Notes: generated from the sequence alone by a model not told the origin. DNA of 64,000 bases from CADEDV01 sp964596345 (GCA_964596345.1 CAZQSZ010000005.1:124001-188000); one strand, 5' to 3'. Numbered from the stretch's first letter, positions 1-9,344 are shown. Made by a program: numbers and translations.

Positions 1-68
1 CCGACCACAACAATCAAGCACAAATAAGTACGATCAATACCTTCTTAGACGGGAAGAAACCCGATTAA
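1..68 (+). CDS. C-terminal end of an unidentified protein (partial)
   Basis: One plus-strand frame (first complete codon at 3) is open from the window edge to a TAA at 66-68 and encodes about 21 residues ending LDGKKPD. A strong plus-strand terminator starts about 50 bases later, so a plus-strand gene ending here is likely. Another frame stays open to a TGA at 80-82, but its composition looks less protein-like. The family cannot be identified from so short a tail. Confidence 0.4.
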   Translation, partial: DHNNQAQISTINTFLDGKKPD

Positions 69-117
69 TGATTTCGTTCCGATGAAGCCACTACAATAGC
101 TAGTGTTTTTAGTTGTT

Positions 118-143
118 CCCCCTGATTTTTATCAGGGGGTTTT
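118..143 (+). terminator. Intrinsic terminator of the left-edge gene
   Basis: A perfect 9-bp stem, CCCCCTGAT (118-126) with ATCAGGGGG (131-139), closes a TTTT loop and is followed by TTTT. It follows the plus-strand stop at 68 and faces the minus-strand ABC permease gene. Confidence 0.85.
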
Positions 144-229
144 ATTCAGATCTATTACTATCATAAAACCAGTAAAGGGAAAGCCAGCAAGTAATGACTG
201 GCTATAATAGTTATTGAGAAATCCATTTT

Positions 230-1012
230 CTACAGATCATCATACTTATACTTTCTTACTGCCAGGTAAACATACAACCCGGCAAAGGCAATTGCTGAAC
301 CCAGCATAATCAATTTATCAGGTTTATTACCAAATATTCCATCCATGCCCGGAAAAGAGATCAGCGAATCAGACACCTGCAGGGGGAGGAAGTGTTGTAA
401 TCCAGGAAATATTTTCCAGAATAACCACATGAAAATAAACTCCAGTAATAAACCATAGATGAAATATACAATGATGGCTACGCCACTACGCCGTAAAATG
501 GTGGCGAGTAGCAGGGCGAACATGAGGTATACAAAAGTTTGTACAAATGTATACCCCAGTGTTTCTAAACCGGCAATGATTGAGAAATGAGTACTGGTGA
601 CGTTGCACATGATTGCTGTGGCAATAATATTCATGACCGTCACGACTATGGAAATACAGGTAATCAAACCGATCTTGGTATAAATAAATGTTTCCCGTTT
701 CCAGCCATCAATAATATTTTGGCGGTGTGTTTTAAAATTAACCTCGTTAATAAAAAGATTAATGATTACCATACCCGGCAAATACAATAAAAAACTGGTG
801 GAGAAGCAGACGGTTGTCCAGATGGTATCCTCCGAGAAAAGTTTAAAGATATCATCGCTCATGCCACCGGTCACCCGGCTCATCATTTGAGTATAGATCT
901 TATAGAAAATATAGATGATGATTAATATACCCAGCATATACAACACCGAGAATACCTGGAATACCCGGTAGTTTTTGATCTTCATCCATTCGATTTGCAA
1001 ATTCCTGAACAT
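230..1012 (-). CDS. ABC-2 type transporter permease subunit
   Basis: Protein of 260 residues with about six hydrophobic segments, including one after the N-terminal MFRNLQIEWMKIKNYR and a last one before the basic tail VRKYKYDDL. This is the layout of ABC-2 permeases, which pair with a separate ATPase to move a substrate outward across the inner membrane. The ATPase gene lies directly upstream on the same strand with a gap of about 30 bases, so the two form an operon. I chose the ATG at 1012; a TTG two codons upstream (1018) also opens the frame. The substrate (drug, lipid, antibiotic peptide) cannot be told from sequence. Confidence 0.8.
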   Translation of the reverse strand: MFRNLQIEWMKIKNYRVFQVFSVLYMLGILIIIYIFYKIYTQMMSRVTGGMSDDIFKLFSEDTIWTTVCFSTSFLLYLPGMVIINLFINEVNFKTHRQNIIDGWKRETFIYTKIGLITCISIVVTVMNIIATAIMCNVTSTHFSIIAGLETLGYTFVQTFVYLMFALLLATILRRSGVAIIVYFIYGLLLEFIFMWLFWKIFPGLQHFLPLQVSDSLISFPGMDGIFGNKPDKLIMLGSAIAFAGLYVYLAVRKYKYDDL

Positions 1013-1041
1013 ATACAATAGGTTTTTAGTAGTAGTTAGAA

Positions 1042-1977
1042 TTAACGGTCGCTTTTTCCACCTGTGATTTCTAAAAATCTTGTTTCCAGTGATTTTTTCT
1101 TCAGCATCAGCTGGCTGAGGACAATTCCTTTTTCAAAACAATATTTATTGATGGCGGCTGTGGTTATGGTATCTTCCGCTTCCACCGTTATTGTTTTTTC
1201 ATTTGTATACACATGCACAATACCCGGCATTTGCCGTAATGATTCTTCCAGAGCAGGTAAGTATTCTGCAGCCAGCTCTATTTCAGCTGTAGCCACCGAC
1301 TGACTGCTACCAGACGAAGATGCATTCAATACATCATGTACACTCCCTACGGTTTTCAGATCGCCTTTCTGGATGATGGCCACATGGGTACAAACCTTCT
1401 CCACTTCATCCAGGATATGGCTGGCCATGATGATCGTTTTTCCCTCCCGGTTCAGTTGCCTGATCAACTCCCTGATCTCGGCGATACCTGCCGGGTCCAG
1501 TCCATTGGTAGGCTCATCAAAAACGAGGATATCCGGATTGCCTAATAAAGTAGAAGCAATGGCCAGGCGCTGTTTCATACCTAATGAGTAGGTACTGAAT
1601 TTTGAATCTTTACGTTGCGAAAGATTTACTTTCTCCAGAACTTTAGGTATATCATCGTATCCTTTTTCTTTAATGGCGGCAGCTATCTTCAGGTTTTTTT
1701 CCCCGCTCAGGTAATGATAAAAATTGGGAGTTTCCAGTAAAGTACCGATCTGTTTGCGCATTTCATTACTGCTGCCGGGCTGTCCATTCCAGAGAAAAGA
1801 GCCGGCATTGGCTTTTAAGATATCCATGACGATTCCCAGCAAGGTGGTCTTACCACTTCCGTTGGGCCCAAGGATACCAAAGACACTCCCTTTCGGTACT
1901 TCGAAAGAAATATCATTCAGGGCACGGACAGGGCCATAGGATTTACTGATGTGCTGAATGGAGAGAACTGAACTCAT
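1042..1977 (-). CDS. ABC transporter ATP-binding protein (ABC-2 exporter partner)
   Basis: Protein of 311 residues with a complete ABC ATPase domain: Walker A GPNGSGKTT near residue 40, signature YSLGMKQRL, Walker B ILVFDEPTNGLDP, and switch His in MASHILDE. The C-terminal third is a regulatory extension of the kind seen in drug or bacitracin-type exporters. The frame is open 75 codons further upstream, but that stretch runs into the divergent epimerase gene; MSSVLSIQHISKSYG at 1977 is the natural family start. It energises the permease encoded just downstream. Confidence 0.88.
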   Translation of the reverse strand: MSSVLSIQHISKSYGPVRALNDISFEVPKGSVFGILGPNGSGKTTLLGIVMDILKANAGSFLWNGQPGSSNEMRKQIGTLLETPNFYHYLSGEKNLKIAAAIKEKGYDDIPKVLEKVNLSQRKDSKFSTYSLGMKQRLAIASTLLGNPDILVFDEPTNGLDPAGIAEIRELIRQLNREGKTIIMASHILDEVEKVCTHVAIIQKGDLKTVGSVHDVLNASSSGSSQSVATAEIELAAEYLPALEESLRQMPGIVHVYTNEKTITVEAEDTITTAAINKYCFEKGIVLSQLMLKKKSLETRFLEITGGKSDR

Positions 1978-2083
1978 AGTAAAAAAATTGATTACCCGAT
2001 GAAGATAATTCTTTTCCATCTTTGCTGTAATTTTTTGTAACAATGGCAGTCTTGTGTTGTTGTAAGGAAGAAACATACTATTT

Positions 2084-3007
2084 ATGGCAACAGTACTTAT
2101 CACAGGCGGTACCGGTTTGATCGGCAGGGCACTTGCAAAAGCCTTATTGGAAAAAGGATATGAAGTGATCATTCTTACCCGTGATCCTGCAAAATCCGCC
2201 ACCCAAACTACCCGGTTGAATTACGCTGCCTGGGATCCTGCTGCCTTAATAATCGACACGGCAGCCATCACCAAAGCGGATCATATCATTCACCTGGCAG
2301 GGGCGGGTGTGGCAGACAGGCGATGGAGCAAAAAAAGAAAACAGGAAATTGTGGAAAGCAGGGTAAGGAGCGGAGAGCTGCTGGTAAAAGCGTTAAAAGA
2401 AACAGCGAATAAAGTACAATCAGTGATCAGCTCTTCTGCTATCGGCTGGTATGGGCCGGATGGAAATGAGCAAAATACGGGCTTTACCGAAGAGGCTCTG
2501 CCCGCACCTGATTTCCTCGGACAAACCTGTAAGCAATGGGAAGCCGCTATTGAGCCGGTAATGCAGCTGGGAAAACGATTAGTAAAACTCAGAACAGGAA
2601 TAGTGCTGAGTAAAGATGGGGGAGCTTTAAAGGAATTTTTAAAACCATTACGTTTTGGAATTGCCAGCATTCTTGGTACTGGCCGGCAAAAAATCAGCTG
2701 GATACATATTGATGATATGGTGAGACTCTATATCACTGCCATCGAAAAGGAACAAATGAATGGTGTTTATAATGCGGTGGCTCCTTTTCCTGTTACCAAT
2801 AAGCAGTTGATAATGGCACTGGCCAGGAAGAAAAGGGGACGGTTCTTTATACCGGTATATGTTCCATCTTTTGTGTTAAAGATCATGCTGGGAGAAATGA
2901 GTATTGAAGTACTAAAGAGTGCCACTGTTAGCTGTGAGAAATTAAGTAAGGCTGGTTTTGTTTTTCAATACCCCACCATCGCTGCGGCATTTAATGATAT
3001 AAAATAA
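2084..3007 (+). CDS. TIGR01777-type NAD(P)-binding epimerase (YfcH/SulA-like)
   Basis: Protein of 307 residues in the extended short-chain dehydrogenase fold. The N-terminus MATVLITGGTGLIGRAL carries the GGTGLIG dinucleotide-binding loop; HLAGAGVADRRW and the SSSAIGWYG stretch are typical of the TIGR01777 (YfcH) subgroup; a C-terminal DUF1731-like tail follows. Members are annotated as nucleoside-diphosphate-sugar epimerase homologues, but the substrate is generally unknown. The gene is divergent from the ABC operon (106-bp gap) and ends in a hairpin terminator shared with the convergent peptidase gene. Confidence 0.88.
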   Translation: MATVLITGGTGLIGRALAKALLEKGYEVIILTRDPAKSATQTTRLNYAAWDPAALIIDTAAITKADHIIHLAGAGVADRRWSKKRKQEIVESRVRSGELLVKALKETANKVQSVISSSAIGWYGPDGNEQNTGFTEEALPAPDFLGQTCKQWEAAIEPVMQLGKRLVKLRTGIVLSKDGGALKEFLKPLRFGIASILGTGRQKISWIHIDDMVRLYITAIEKEQMNGVYNAVAPFPVTNKQLIMALARKKRGRFFIPVYVPSFVLKIMLGEMSIEVLKSATVSCEKLSKAGFVFQYPTIAAAFNDIK

Positions 3008-3027
3008 AAGCCCCAACCGGGGCTTTT
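3006..3027. terminator. Bidirectional terminator between epimerase and M16 genes
   Basis: A perfect 9-bp stem AAAAGCCCC (3006-3014) and GGGGCTTTT (3019-3027) with loop AACC. It overlaps the epimerase stop codon and lies four bases from the convergent peptidase stop. A- and T-runs on both sides allow use in both directions. Confidence 0.85.
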
Positions 3028-3030
3028 ATT

Positions 3031-4371
3031 TTAGAATCCTTTTTTCTCCTCCGGTAGTTTTGGTGTTTCTTTTTGTGTAAAAAGAACCGGGCTCACTTTC
3101 TTCGGATCGCCCTGGTAACTCCAGGTAATATTATTGATATACTTTTTAAAAACGGCATTCAACTGTTCCAGGGTCACGGTCTTCATATCATCTTTGATGG
3201 TATTGGCCCTTTTCCAGTTACCATGGATCACTTCATTGGCAGCTAAAGAACCCGCCTGCGCATCATTCGTTTCCTGGCGATAGTAAACATTGGTCAGGTA
3301 TTGCGTTTTTATATTCTTCAATTCTTCTTTTGTAAAACCCTCCTGTTTTACTTTATCGATCAGTTGACGGGCCACGGCAATATATTTATCCGGATCAGTC
3401 GTGGTTACATAAATATTGGAATAATTGGATGCACCTGCACTAAACCAGGCACCCGGTGCATAAGACAACCCATTCTTGCTCCTGATCTCTACGAAATGTC
3501 GGCTGCTGAATACCCGCATAGCCAAAACAAAAGCATTAAAATCAGGAGTACCGGGTTTAGGTCCACCGGTAATGCCTTGAATATAGTTCGTGGCATTCTC
3601 TCTTTCCTGGGGTTTGAATGTATTGACAGGAGGCGTATAACTTTCTTTTTTCATCACAAAAGGAGCTCCTTGCTGGATTTTTGCAAGAAGATCTTTCACT
3701 TTGGTTTCGATCACCGCTTTGTCCAAATCGGCAACGATTACAATCGTAAGCCTTGAACGGGTGAAAACAGACTGCCAGTATTTTTTTGTTTCTTCCGGGG
3801 TTAACTTTTCTACTGTAGCTACAGTACCTTGCGGATCTTTTGCATAATTTTTTCCGGCAAAGGCTGTCTGCCGGGCCATATTATCAATTGCATTGTCCGG
3901 GTTAGATTCATTTGCCCGGATGCCGTTGATGGCATCCTGTTTGATCCGGGCAAATTCTTTGGCATCAAACCTTGGTGAAAGCAATGCATCGGTATATAAA
4001 GGCCATACGGTTTCAAAATCACTTTTAATACAGTTCATCCTGAAGGTAGCATAGTCCATTCCGGTGCTGCCGCCTACCTGTGCACTCACTTTATCCAATT
4101 TATCTTTAAAGCTGTTCTTATCATCTTTGGTAGTGCCGCATTCTGTAAGGGCTGTCATGGCCAGGCTCTCGATACCGGCTTTTGCCGCCGGATAGTTTTG
4201 TACACCTCCTTTCACGATCGTTTGGATGACCACAATATCATTTCCACTGGGCTGCACGATTACTTTTACGCCATTTATCAGCATGTCATAGGCTTTACCC
4301 ATCTGTGCCGGCAGCAGCTGTGGCAGTGACAGGGAAGCTATAAGTATTATATAACGAAGTGTTTTTTTCAT
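3031..4371 (-). CDS. M16 peptidase-like protein, catalytically inactive subunit
   Basis: Protein of 446 residues with a signal peptide (MKKTLRYIILIASLSLPQ, cleavage after PAQ), so exported. Overall fold and length match one M16 (pitrilysin/processing peptidase) chain. Where the zinc motif HxxEH should stand the sequence reads AGIESLAMTALTECGT, with no His pair, so it should not bind catalytic zinc. The C-terminal part keeps the R/Y-type motif (SKNGLSYAPGAWF) of M16B partners. It lies 10 bases downstream of an M16 gene with intact HxxEH; M16B enzymes are known as active/inactive heterodimers, and that arrangement is the likely one here. Confidence 0.87.
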   Translation of the reverse strand: MKKTLRYIILIASLSLPQLLPAQMGKAYDMLINGVKVIVQPSGNDIVVIQTIVKGGVQNYPAAKAGIESLAMTALTECGTTKDDKNSFKDKLDKVSAQVGGSTGMDYATFRMNCIKSDFETVWPLYTDALLSPRFDAKEFARIKQDAINGIRANESNPDNAIDNMARQTAFAGKNYAKDPQGTVATVEKLTPEETKKYWQSVFTRSRLTIVIVADLDKAVIETKVKDLLAKIQQGAPFVMKKESYTPPVNTFKPQERENATNYIQGITGGPKPGTPDFNAFVLAMRVFSSRHFVEIRSKNGLSYAPGAWFSAGASNYSNIYVTTTDPDKYIAVARQLIDKVKQEGFTKEELKNIKTQYLTNVYYRQETNDAQAGSLAANEVIHGNWKRANTIKDDMKTVTLEQLNAVFKKYINNITWSYQGDPKKVSPVLFTQKETPKLPEEKKGF

Positions 4372-4381
4372 ATTGATTTTT

Positions 4382-5743
4382 TTAGTTCGTGAAGAATGAT
4401 TCGGGCTTTAATTGCTTATTCATTTCTTCGTTAATGATCATTCCGGCAACAAATGGGGCACCGGTAATATATTTTTTAATATACTGCTGGATATCTTTGC
4501 GGGTTACTTTCTGCAGATCATCGGGGTAAGCAGTGAAATAATCAAGGGATGTGCTGCACCACTGGAAGGTTAGCTGCATAGAAAGAGTGGAAGGTTTTTC
4601 CGCATTGCGGATATGATTACGGCGCAAAATATCTTTAGCGGTCTGGAGTTGTTCATCCGTAAAATAATCCTCATCTCCCCAGGCCATGATCTGTTTCAGA
4701 ATGCTGCTATGACATTCAGCCAGTTTTGTTGGATTCGGTACAGCAAACACTTGTATCGGGCCAACATATTTACAGGTTTGGTAACTAACACCAGCATAAG
4801 TAGCAAGTCCTTTATCAACCAGGGCTTGTTGCCATTTGGAAGAATTCAATCCCAGGATGGCTGAAAAAACGTCCGCAGCAACAGTGGCAGCAGAATCATT
4901 CCTGTAATCAGGGCCCTGCCACTGGTACATGGTATAAGGTGTTTGGGCAATTGAGGACACTACAACATTATAATTTGTCTTTTCTATTGGTTTGAATTCG
5001 GGAATAGGATATTTTTCGTGAGGATTAAAACCACTGTGTTCCCAATCGCCGAATATTTTTTTAGCCTGCGCAAAAGCTGCCGCAGGATTAATATCTCCGC
5101 AAATAACCAGTAATGAGTTATTAGGATGATAATACTTGTCTTTGATGATCATCATTTTCTCAGGGGTGGCTGTATTAATGATATCATGGTCGCCAATAGC
5201 TGTTTTACGGGAGAAGTGTTCGCCCCAGCATCGCTTGTTCACATCGATCCATAACTGGAATCCGGGATCACTTTCACCCCGTTGAAATTCCCCATCCACC
5301 ACGGGTCTTTCTTTCTGCATATCTTCTGTGCGGTAAATGGGATAACGAATGGCGGCGTTCATGAAACGAAGCCCGGCATCCAGGCTATCTTTATCAAAGG
5401 TGAAATAATAATTCACCCGTTCATCGCCGGTGGTGCCATTCCAGATCATACCCAATTCTTCTGTACGGGCAATGAATTTTTCCTGGTCAGGATAATCTTT
5501 GTTGGCTTTAAAGAACATATGTTCAAATAAATGGGAGAGGCCGCTGTATTCAGGTCCTTCTGTATAGGCACCGTTCTTTACGGCGATCTCAATGGTGGCC
5601 AATGGTACTTTATGGTTTTCGATCACTACCACTTCGAGACCGTTGTCAAATTTTTGCCAATAATAGCCTTTCGGCAGTTTAGGCTGGGCAGTTGCTGCAA
5701 TTGTAACAACAAGGCCTGCCAGTACGAGCCAATTTTTGTGCAT
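4382..5743 (-). CDS. M16 family zinc peptidase, active subunit
   Basis: Protein of 453 residues with a signal peptide ending near ATAQP. The zinc motif HLFEHMFF (HxxEH) is intact around residue 67, with the third ligand expected in the downstream Glu-rich helix (EDMQKERPVVDGEFQRGE). Such proteins degrade or process peptides in the periplasm. It is transcribed ahead of the inactive M16 partner with only 10 bases between them, so both chains are probably made together. The upstream gap (5744-5854) shows no clear hairpin. Confidence 0.9.
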   Translation of the reverse strand: MHKNWLVLAGLVVTIAATAQPKLPKGYYWQKFDNGLEVVVIENHKVPLATIEIAVKNGAYTEGPEYSGLSHLFEHMFFKANKDYPDQEKFIARTEELGMIWNGTTGDERVNYYFTFDKDSLDAGLRFMNAAIRYPIYRTEDMQKERPVVDGEFQRGESDPGFQLWIDVNKRCWGEHFSRKTAIGDHDIINTATPEKMMIIKDKYYHPNNSLLVICGDINPAAAFAQAKKIFGDWEHSGFNPHEKYPIPEFKPIEKTNYNVVVSSIAQTPYTMYQWQGPDYRNDSAATVAADVFSAILGLNSSKWQQALVDKGLATYAGVSYQTCKYVGPIQVFAVPNPTKLAECHSSILKQIMAWGDEDYFTDEQLQTAKDILRRNHIRNAEKPSTLSMQLTFQWCSTSLDYFTAYPDDLQKVTRKDIQQYIKKYITGAPFVAGMIINEEMNKQLKPESFFTN

Positions 5744-5854
5744 AAGAAAATGATTGAGGTTTTGATTATTCCGGCTTTAAGGTACTGAAGACGCAGGTAA
5801 GTAAAAAAAGTTACGTCAGGTTTGGGAACTCCGGTCTTTAGCAGGGATATCCGG

Positions 5855-6526
5855 TCAATGTACATCACCGGGAGAAACAGTCCGGTGATCGGGGTGCCAG
5901 ATGCTGGTGAACTCCCCGATGATCGCTTTACCTCCTGCAAAATCCAGTTTGTGAAGTTTGAGTAAGTCAATATCCTGCTTCAGTACTTTACGGTGCATGG
6001 GGTGCATGGTGCCTCCATTGCTGCTGTCGCCGGCACGGCCTTCGGGGTTGTATTGAAACTGCGGATCAACCAAAGTACCTCTTGGGTACATGATGCCGGG
6101 GATACCTTGCCCCCGCAGATCAAGGTCTTTTGGATGTTCCAATCCCAGGGTATGCCCGTATTCATGTGCCGCCGTGGTGGAGCCTTTGTATAGGTTTTCC
6201 AGTTTGAAATAACCGCTGTTGCAACCCAATCCATCTACGAAAGAAATATTGCCATGGGCAAACTCTTCAATACGGAAATAATTATTACGAGGATCCAGGT
6301 TCTGGTAAATATCAACCGGTGAAATAGCCGGTTGGTACCCGGCAGTTATTTTAAAACGAATCAGCAGCTCATACCCTTCGATTACAAGTACAGCTTGTGG
6401 TTCATTCCACATGGTTTCGATCTCATCCCGTATCATTTCTGTAATAGCTTCATCAGCTGCATTACCATAAGTGATAATGTTGGAAGTAATAATCAGATGC
6501 TGCCTGTCGTATTCTGCTGTACCCAT
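5855..6526 (-). CDS. Metzincin (M10-like) zinc metalloprotease without signal peptide
   Basis: Protein of 223 residues. The zinc-binding motif HEYGHTLGLEH fits HExxHxxGxxH exactly, and the Met-turn GIMYPRG follows about 18 residues later, so this is a metzincin of matrixin type. The N-terminus (MGTAEYDRQHLIITSNIITYG) is neither hydrophobic nor a lipobox, so cytoplasmic location or non-classical export is implied. The start codon sits directly behind a strong terminator hairpin of the upstream gene. Downstream lie the two M16 peptidases on the same strand. Substrate unknown. Confidence 0.8.
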   Translation of the reverse strand: MGTAEYDRQHLIITSNIITYGNAADEAITEMIRDEIETMWNEPQAVLVIEGYELLIRFKITAGYQPAISPVDIYQNLDPRNNYFRIEEFAHGNISFVDGLGCNSGYFKLENLYKGSTTAAHEYGHTLGLEHPKDLDLRGQGIPGIMYPRGTLVDPQFQYNPEGRAGDSSNGGTMHPMHRKVLKQDIDLLKLHKLDFAGGKAIIGEFTSIWHPDHRTVSPGDVH

Positions 6527-6558
6527 AATAAAAAAGCGTTAAGCAAATTACTTAACGC
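6527..6558 (-). terminator. Terminator touching the metzincin start codon
   Basis: Stem GCGTTAAG (6536-6543) with CTTAACGC (6551-6558), 7-base loop, and on the minus strand a tail TTTTTTATT that runs straight into the ATG of the metalloprotease. It follows the stop of the gene at 6580-6942, which it should terminate. Confidence 0.8.
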
Positions 6559-6579
6559 CTTGCAATTCTATCCAATTAA

Positions 6580-6942
6580 TTAGTTGTTAAAATAGATTTT
6601 GAAAGCTTCATTGATCCGTTCAAATTCCTTCCGGGATGCTTTGATGCCCATCAGCCCGCCGGATAATATAAGCCCCATGTCCCGGTGCAGCCGAACGGAA
6701 AAAAGTTCATCCTGTTGTTTGATGGTTACTTCCAGTTTGAAATATTTTACAAATACACCGAAGAGGATACGCATCACTTTACTTCCTTTCTGGTAAACCC
6801 TTTCTTCCCCGGTATCTTTCCTGAGCGGCAGGTTTTCGGAAGTAAAGAATAGGTTGAGCTTATTGTCCAGTTCTGCCTTAGAAGTTCCGGTAATGTTATA
6901 AACAACAGCATCTTTTTCAAAGTCAGCAACTTTGCAATTCAT
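6580..6942 (-). CDS. Conserved hypothetical protein downstream of fadN
   Basis: Protein of 120 residues starting MNCKVADFEKDAVVYNITG. No signal peptide or clear enzyme motif; a short hydrophobic glycine-containing stretch (MGLILSGGLMGIK) lies near the C-terminus, before an amphipathic helix. I do not recognise the family. The frame is open 27 codons further upstream, but that would overlap the fadN end; the ATG at 6942 leaves an 11-bp gap and makes it the second gene of a fadN operon. Confidence 0.65.
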   Translation of the reverse strand: MNCKVADFEKDAVVYNITGTSKAELDNKLNLFFTSENLPLRKDTGEERVYQKGSKVMRILFGVFVKYFKLEVTIKQQDELFSVRLHRDMGLILSGGLMGIKASRKEFERINEAFKIYFNN

Positions 6943-6953
6943 AACTGGCTTAT

Positions 6954-9332
6954 TTAATTTCTGATCGGCCTTCCGCTTTTTAACACACTTTGTATCCTTT
7001 CGAGGCTTTTCTTTTCGCCACATAAAGAAAGGAAAGCTTCTCTTTCCAGGTCCAGTAAGTATTGTTCAGACACAAAAGTTGGTTCACTCAGGTCGCCCCC
7101 GCACATGACATAAGCCAGTTTCCTGGCTACCAATGCGTCATGTTCAGTTGCGTAGTTGGCAGTTTTCATGGCATGGATACCGGCGTATAAGGCACCGAGT
7201 GCAGAACGGCCCAATACTTTTACATCCTTGCGTTGCACTGGCATCGTATAACCGCTGTCGAATATTTCAATGACCGATTTTTTTGCTTCGGCAATTCTTC
7301 TTCCCTGGTTCACCACCACTTCATCCAGGCCTTTCCTGTACACGCCGATGTCAAATCCTTCAAAAGCAGATGTGGCTACTTTAGCGGTGGCAATATTCAA
7401 AAAGCGGTTTTTTAATGTGATCGTTTCAGGTTCGTCTTCATGCATTTCGTCGGATGCTCTTAATGCGAATTCCTTGGTACCTCCACCGCCGGGAATCAAA
7501 CCCACTCCTAATTCAACAAGGCCGGTATAGGTTTCTGCAGCAGGACAAACCTTATCAGCATGTAAGCTTAATTCACAGGCACCTCCTAAAGCTAATCCAT
7601 GGGGTGCCACCACAACGGGTACAGAAGAATAACGGGCTCTCATCATCGTATTCTGGAATAAGCGGATCGCCATATCCAACTCATCATATTCCTGGTCAAT
7701 AGCGAGCATAAAGATCATTCCCACATTGGCACCGGCTGAGAAATTGGGACCTTCATTACCGATCACTAATCCCTTATAACTCTTCTCTGCTTTTTCAATG
7801 GAAGTTTGAATACCTGCTAATACGTCGCCGCCAATACTTCCCATTTTAGTGAACCATTGCAGGCCGAGTACATCGTCACCCAAGTCATATAATTTGCAGC
7901 TGCCATTTTTCCAAACCAGTTTATCCTGGTAATTGCTCATCACAATAAATGCTTCACCTCCGGGCAATACTTTATAGGATTTGCTGGCGGGATCATAACA
8001 GTATTTCTTACCGGCTTCTACTTTGAAGAAATTTTTATTTCCTGCTGCGACCATTTCTTCCACCCAGGGGGCTACTTTATAACCCGCTTTTTTCATTGCT
8101 TCGGTTGTTTTGCTCACTCCCAGCACATCCCAGCTTTCAAAAGCGCCGATCTCCCAGCCAAAGCCAGCCATCATGGCATCATCTACACGGTACAACTCAT
8201 CACTGATCTCCGGGATACGGTGAGAGATATAAGAGAACAAACCATAATGAAAATGACGATAAAAATCTCCGGCTTTGTCCTGGCCGGCACATAACATTTT
8301 CAAACGCTGGTACAGGTCATCTATTGGTTTGGCAGCTTCTACCGTAGCGAACTTTGGTTTTACCCTCGGTCCATATTCCATCGTATCCAAATTCAGTGTC
8401 AGTATTTCTTTTTCACCAGTTGCGGTTTTTGTTTTCTTGAAAAACCCCTGGCCGGTTTTATCACCCAGCCAGTTATTGGCTACCATTTTATCTAACCAGG
8501 CGGGAATGGCAAACTGCTCTCTTGCTTCATCAGCAGGGCAATTATCGGCTACTCCTTTTGCCACTTTTACCAGCGTATCAATACCCACCACATCGGCGGT
8601 CCTGAACGTAGCTGATTTCGGACGACCAATGATCGGCCCGGTTAAGGCATCAATTTCATCAATACTCAATTTCAGTTTCTCTTTTACATTCATGATGGCC
8701 ATCATGCCAAATACACCCACACGGTTGGCAATAAAAGCCGGGGTGTCTTTACACAATACGGTGGTTTTACCGAGGTAGAGGTCACCATAACTCATCAGGA
8801 AATCAACAACAGCAGGATCGGTATCAGGAGTTGGGATCACTTCGAGTAACCGCAGGTAACGGGGCGGGTTGAAGAAATGCGAACCACAGAAATTCTTTTT
8901 AAAATCTTCACTTCTTCCTTCGCTTAGCATATGAATGGGTATGCCGGATGTATTGGATGTGATCAGTGTGCCGGGTTTGCGGAATTGCTCTACCTTTTCA
9001 TAAACGATCTTTTTGATATCCAGTCTTTCCACCACCACTTCAATGATCCAGTCGCAGGTGGCAATATCTTTCATATTGTCATCAAAGTTGCCGGTGCTGA
9101 TCTTCTTGATTACATCTTTATGATAAACCGGGGAGGGATTAGCTTTGATAGCAGCAGCCAGGGCATCATTCACGATCTTATTCCGCAGTTTTGGATCGGT
9201 GCTTTCTGTAGCTTCTTTGGGAACAATGTCCAGCAACAAAACCTGCACACCGATACCTGCAAAGTGGCAGGCGATCCTTGAACCCATTACACCTGAGCCC
9301 AGAACGGCTACTTTTTTTATACTCCTTTTCAT
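6954..9332 (-). CDS. fadN: 3-hydroxyacyl-CoA dehydrogenase / enoyl-CoA hydratase fusion (FadN-type)
   Basis: Protein of 792 residues, the usual FadN length. The dehydrogenase comes first: NAD-binding KKVAVLGSGVMGSRIA at the N-terminus, catalytic His region CGSHFFNPPRYLRLLE, then IIGRPKSATFRTADVVGID. The hydratase (crotonase) half follows, with LVIGNEGPNFSAGANVG and the oxyanion-loop region HGLALGGACELSLHADK. This order (dehydrogenase then hydratase) distinguishes FadN from FadB/FadJ. It catalyses two successive steps of fatty-acid beta-oxidation in the cytoplasm. No thiolase or acyl-CoA dehydrogenase gene is adjacent. TAnnTTTG occurs immediately upstream. Confidence 0.93.
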   Translation of the reverse strand: MKRSIKKVAVLGSGVMGSRIACHFAGIGVQVLLLDIVPKEATESTDPKLRNKIVNDALAAAIKANPSPVYHKDVIKKISTGNFDDNMKDIATCDWIIEVVVERLDIKKIVYEKVEQFRKPGTLITSNTSGIPIHMLSEGRSEDFKKNFCGSHFFNPPRYLRLLEVIPTPDTDPAVVDFLMSYGDLYLGKTTVLCKDTPAFIANRVGVFGMMAIMNVKEKLKLSIDEIDALTGPIIGRPKSATFRTADVVGIDTLVKVAKGVADNCPADEAREQFAIPAWLDKMVANNWLGDKTGQGFFKKTKTATGEKEILTLNLDTMEYGPRVKPKFATVEAAKPIDDLYQRLKMLCAGQDKAGDFYRHFHYGLFSYISHRIPEISDELYRVDDAMMAGFGWEIGAFESWDVLGVSKTTEAMKKAGYKVAPWVEEMVAAGNKNFFKVEAGKKYCYDPASKSYKVLPGGEAFIVMSNYQDKLVWKNGSCKLYDLGDDVLGLQWFTKMGSIGGDVLAGIQTSIEKAEKSYKGLVIGNEGPNFSAGANVGMIFMLAIDQEYDELDMAIRLFQNTMMRARYSSVPVVVAPHGLALGGACELSLHADKVCPAAETYTGLVELGVGLIPGGGGTKEFALRASDEMHEDEPETITLKNRFLNIATAKVATSAFEGFDIGVYRKGLDEVVVNQGRRIAEAKKSVIEIFDSGYTMPVQRKDVKVLGRSALGALYAGIHAMKTANYATEHDALVARKLAYVMCGGDLSEPTFVSEQYLLDLEREAFLSLCGEKKSLERIQSVLKSGRPIRN

Positions 9333-9336
9333 ACGA

Positions 9337-9344
9337 CAAAATTA
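9337..9344 (-). promoter_or_regulatory. Candidate -7 element of fadN
   Basis: The minus strand reads TAATTTTG, a perfect TAnnTTTG match. It lies so close to the fadN ATG (9332) that the transcript would be leaderless or nearly so. No TTG at a proper -33 distance was seen, so this is tentative. Confidence 0.3.
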
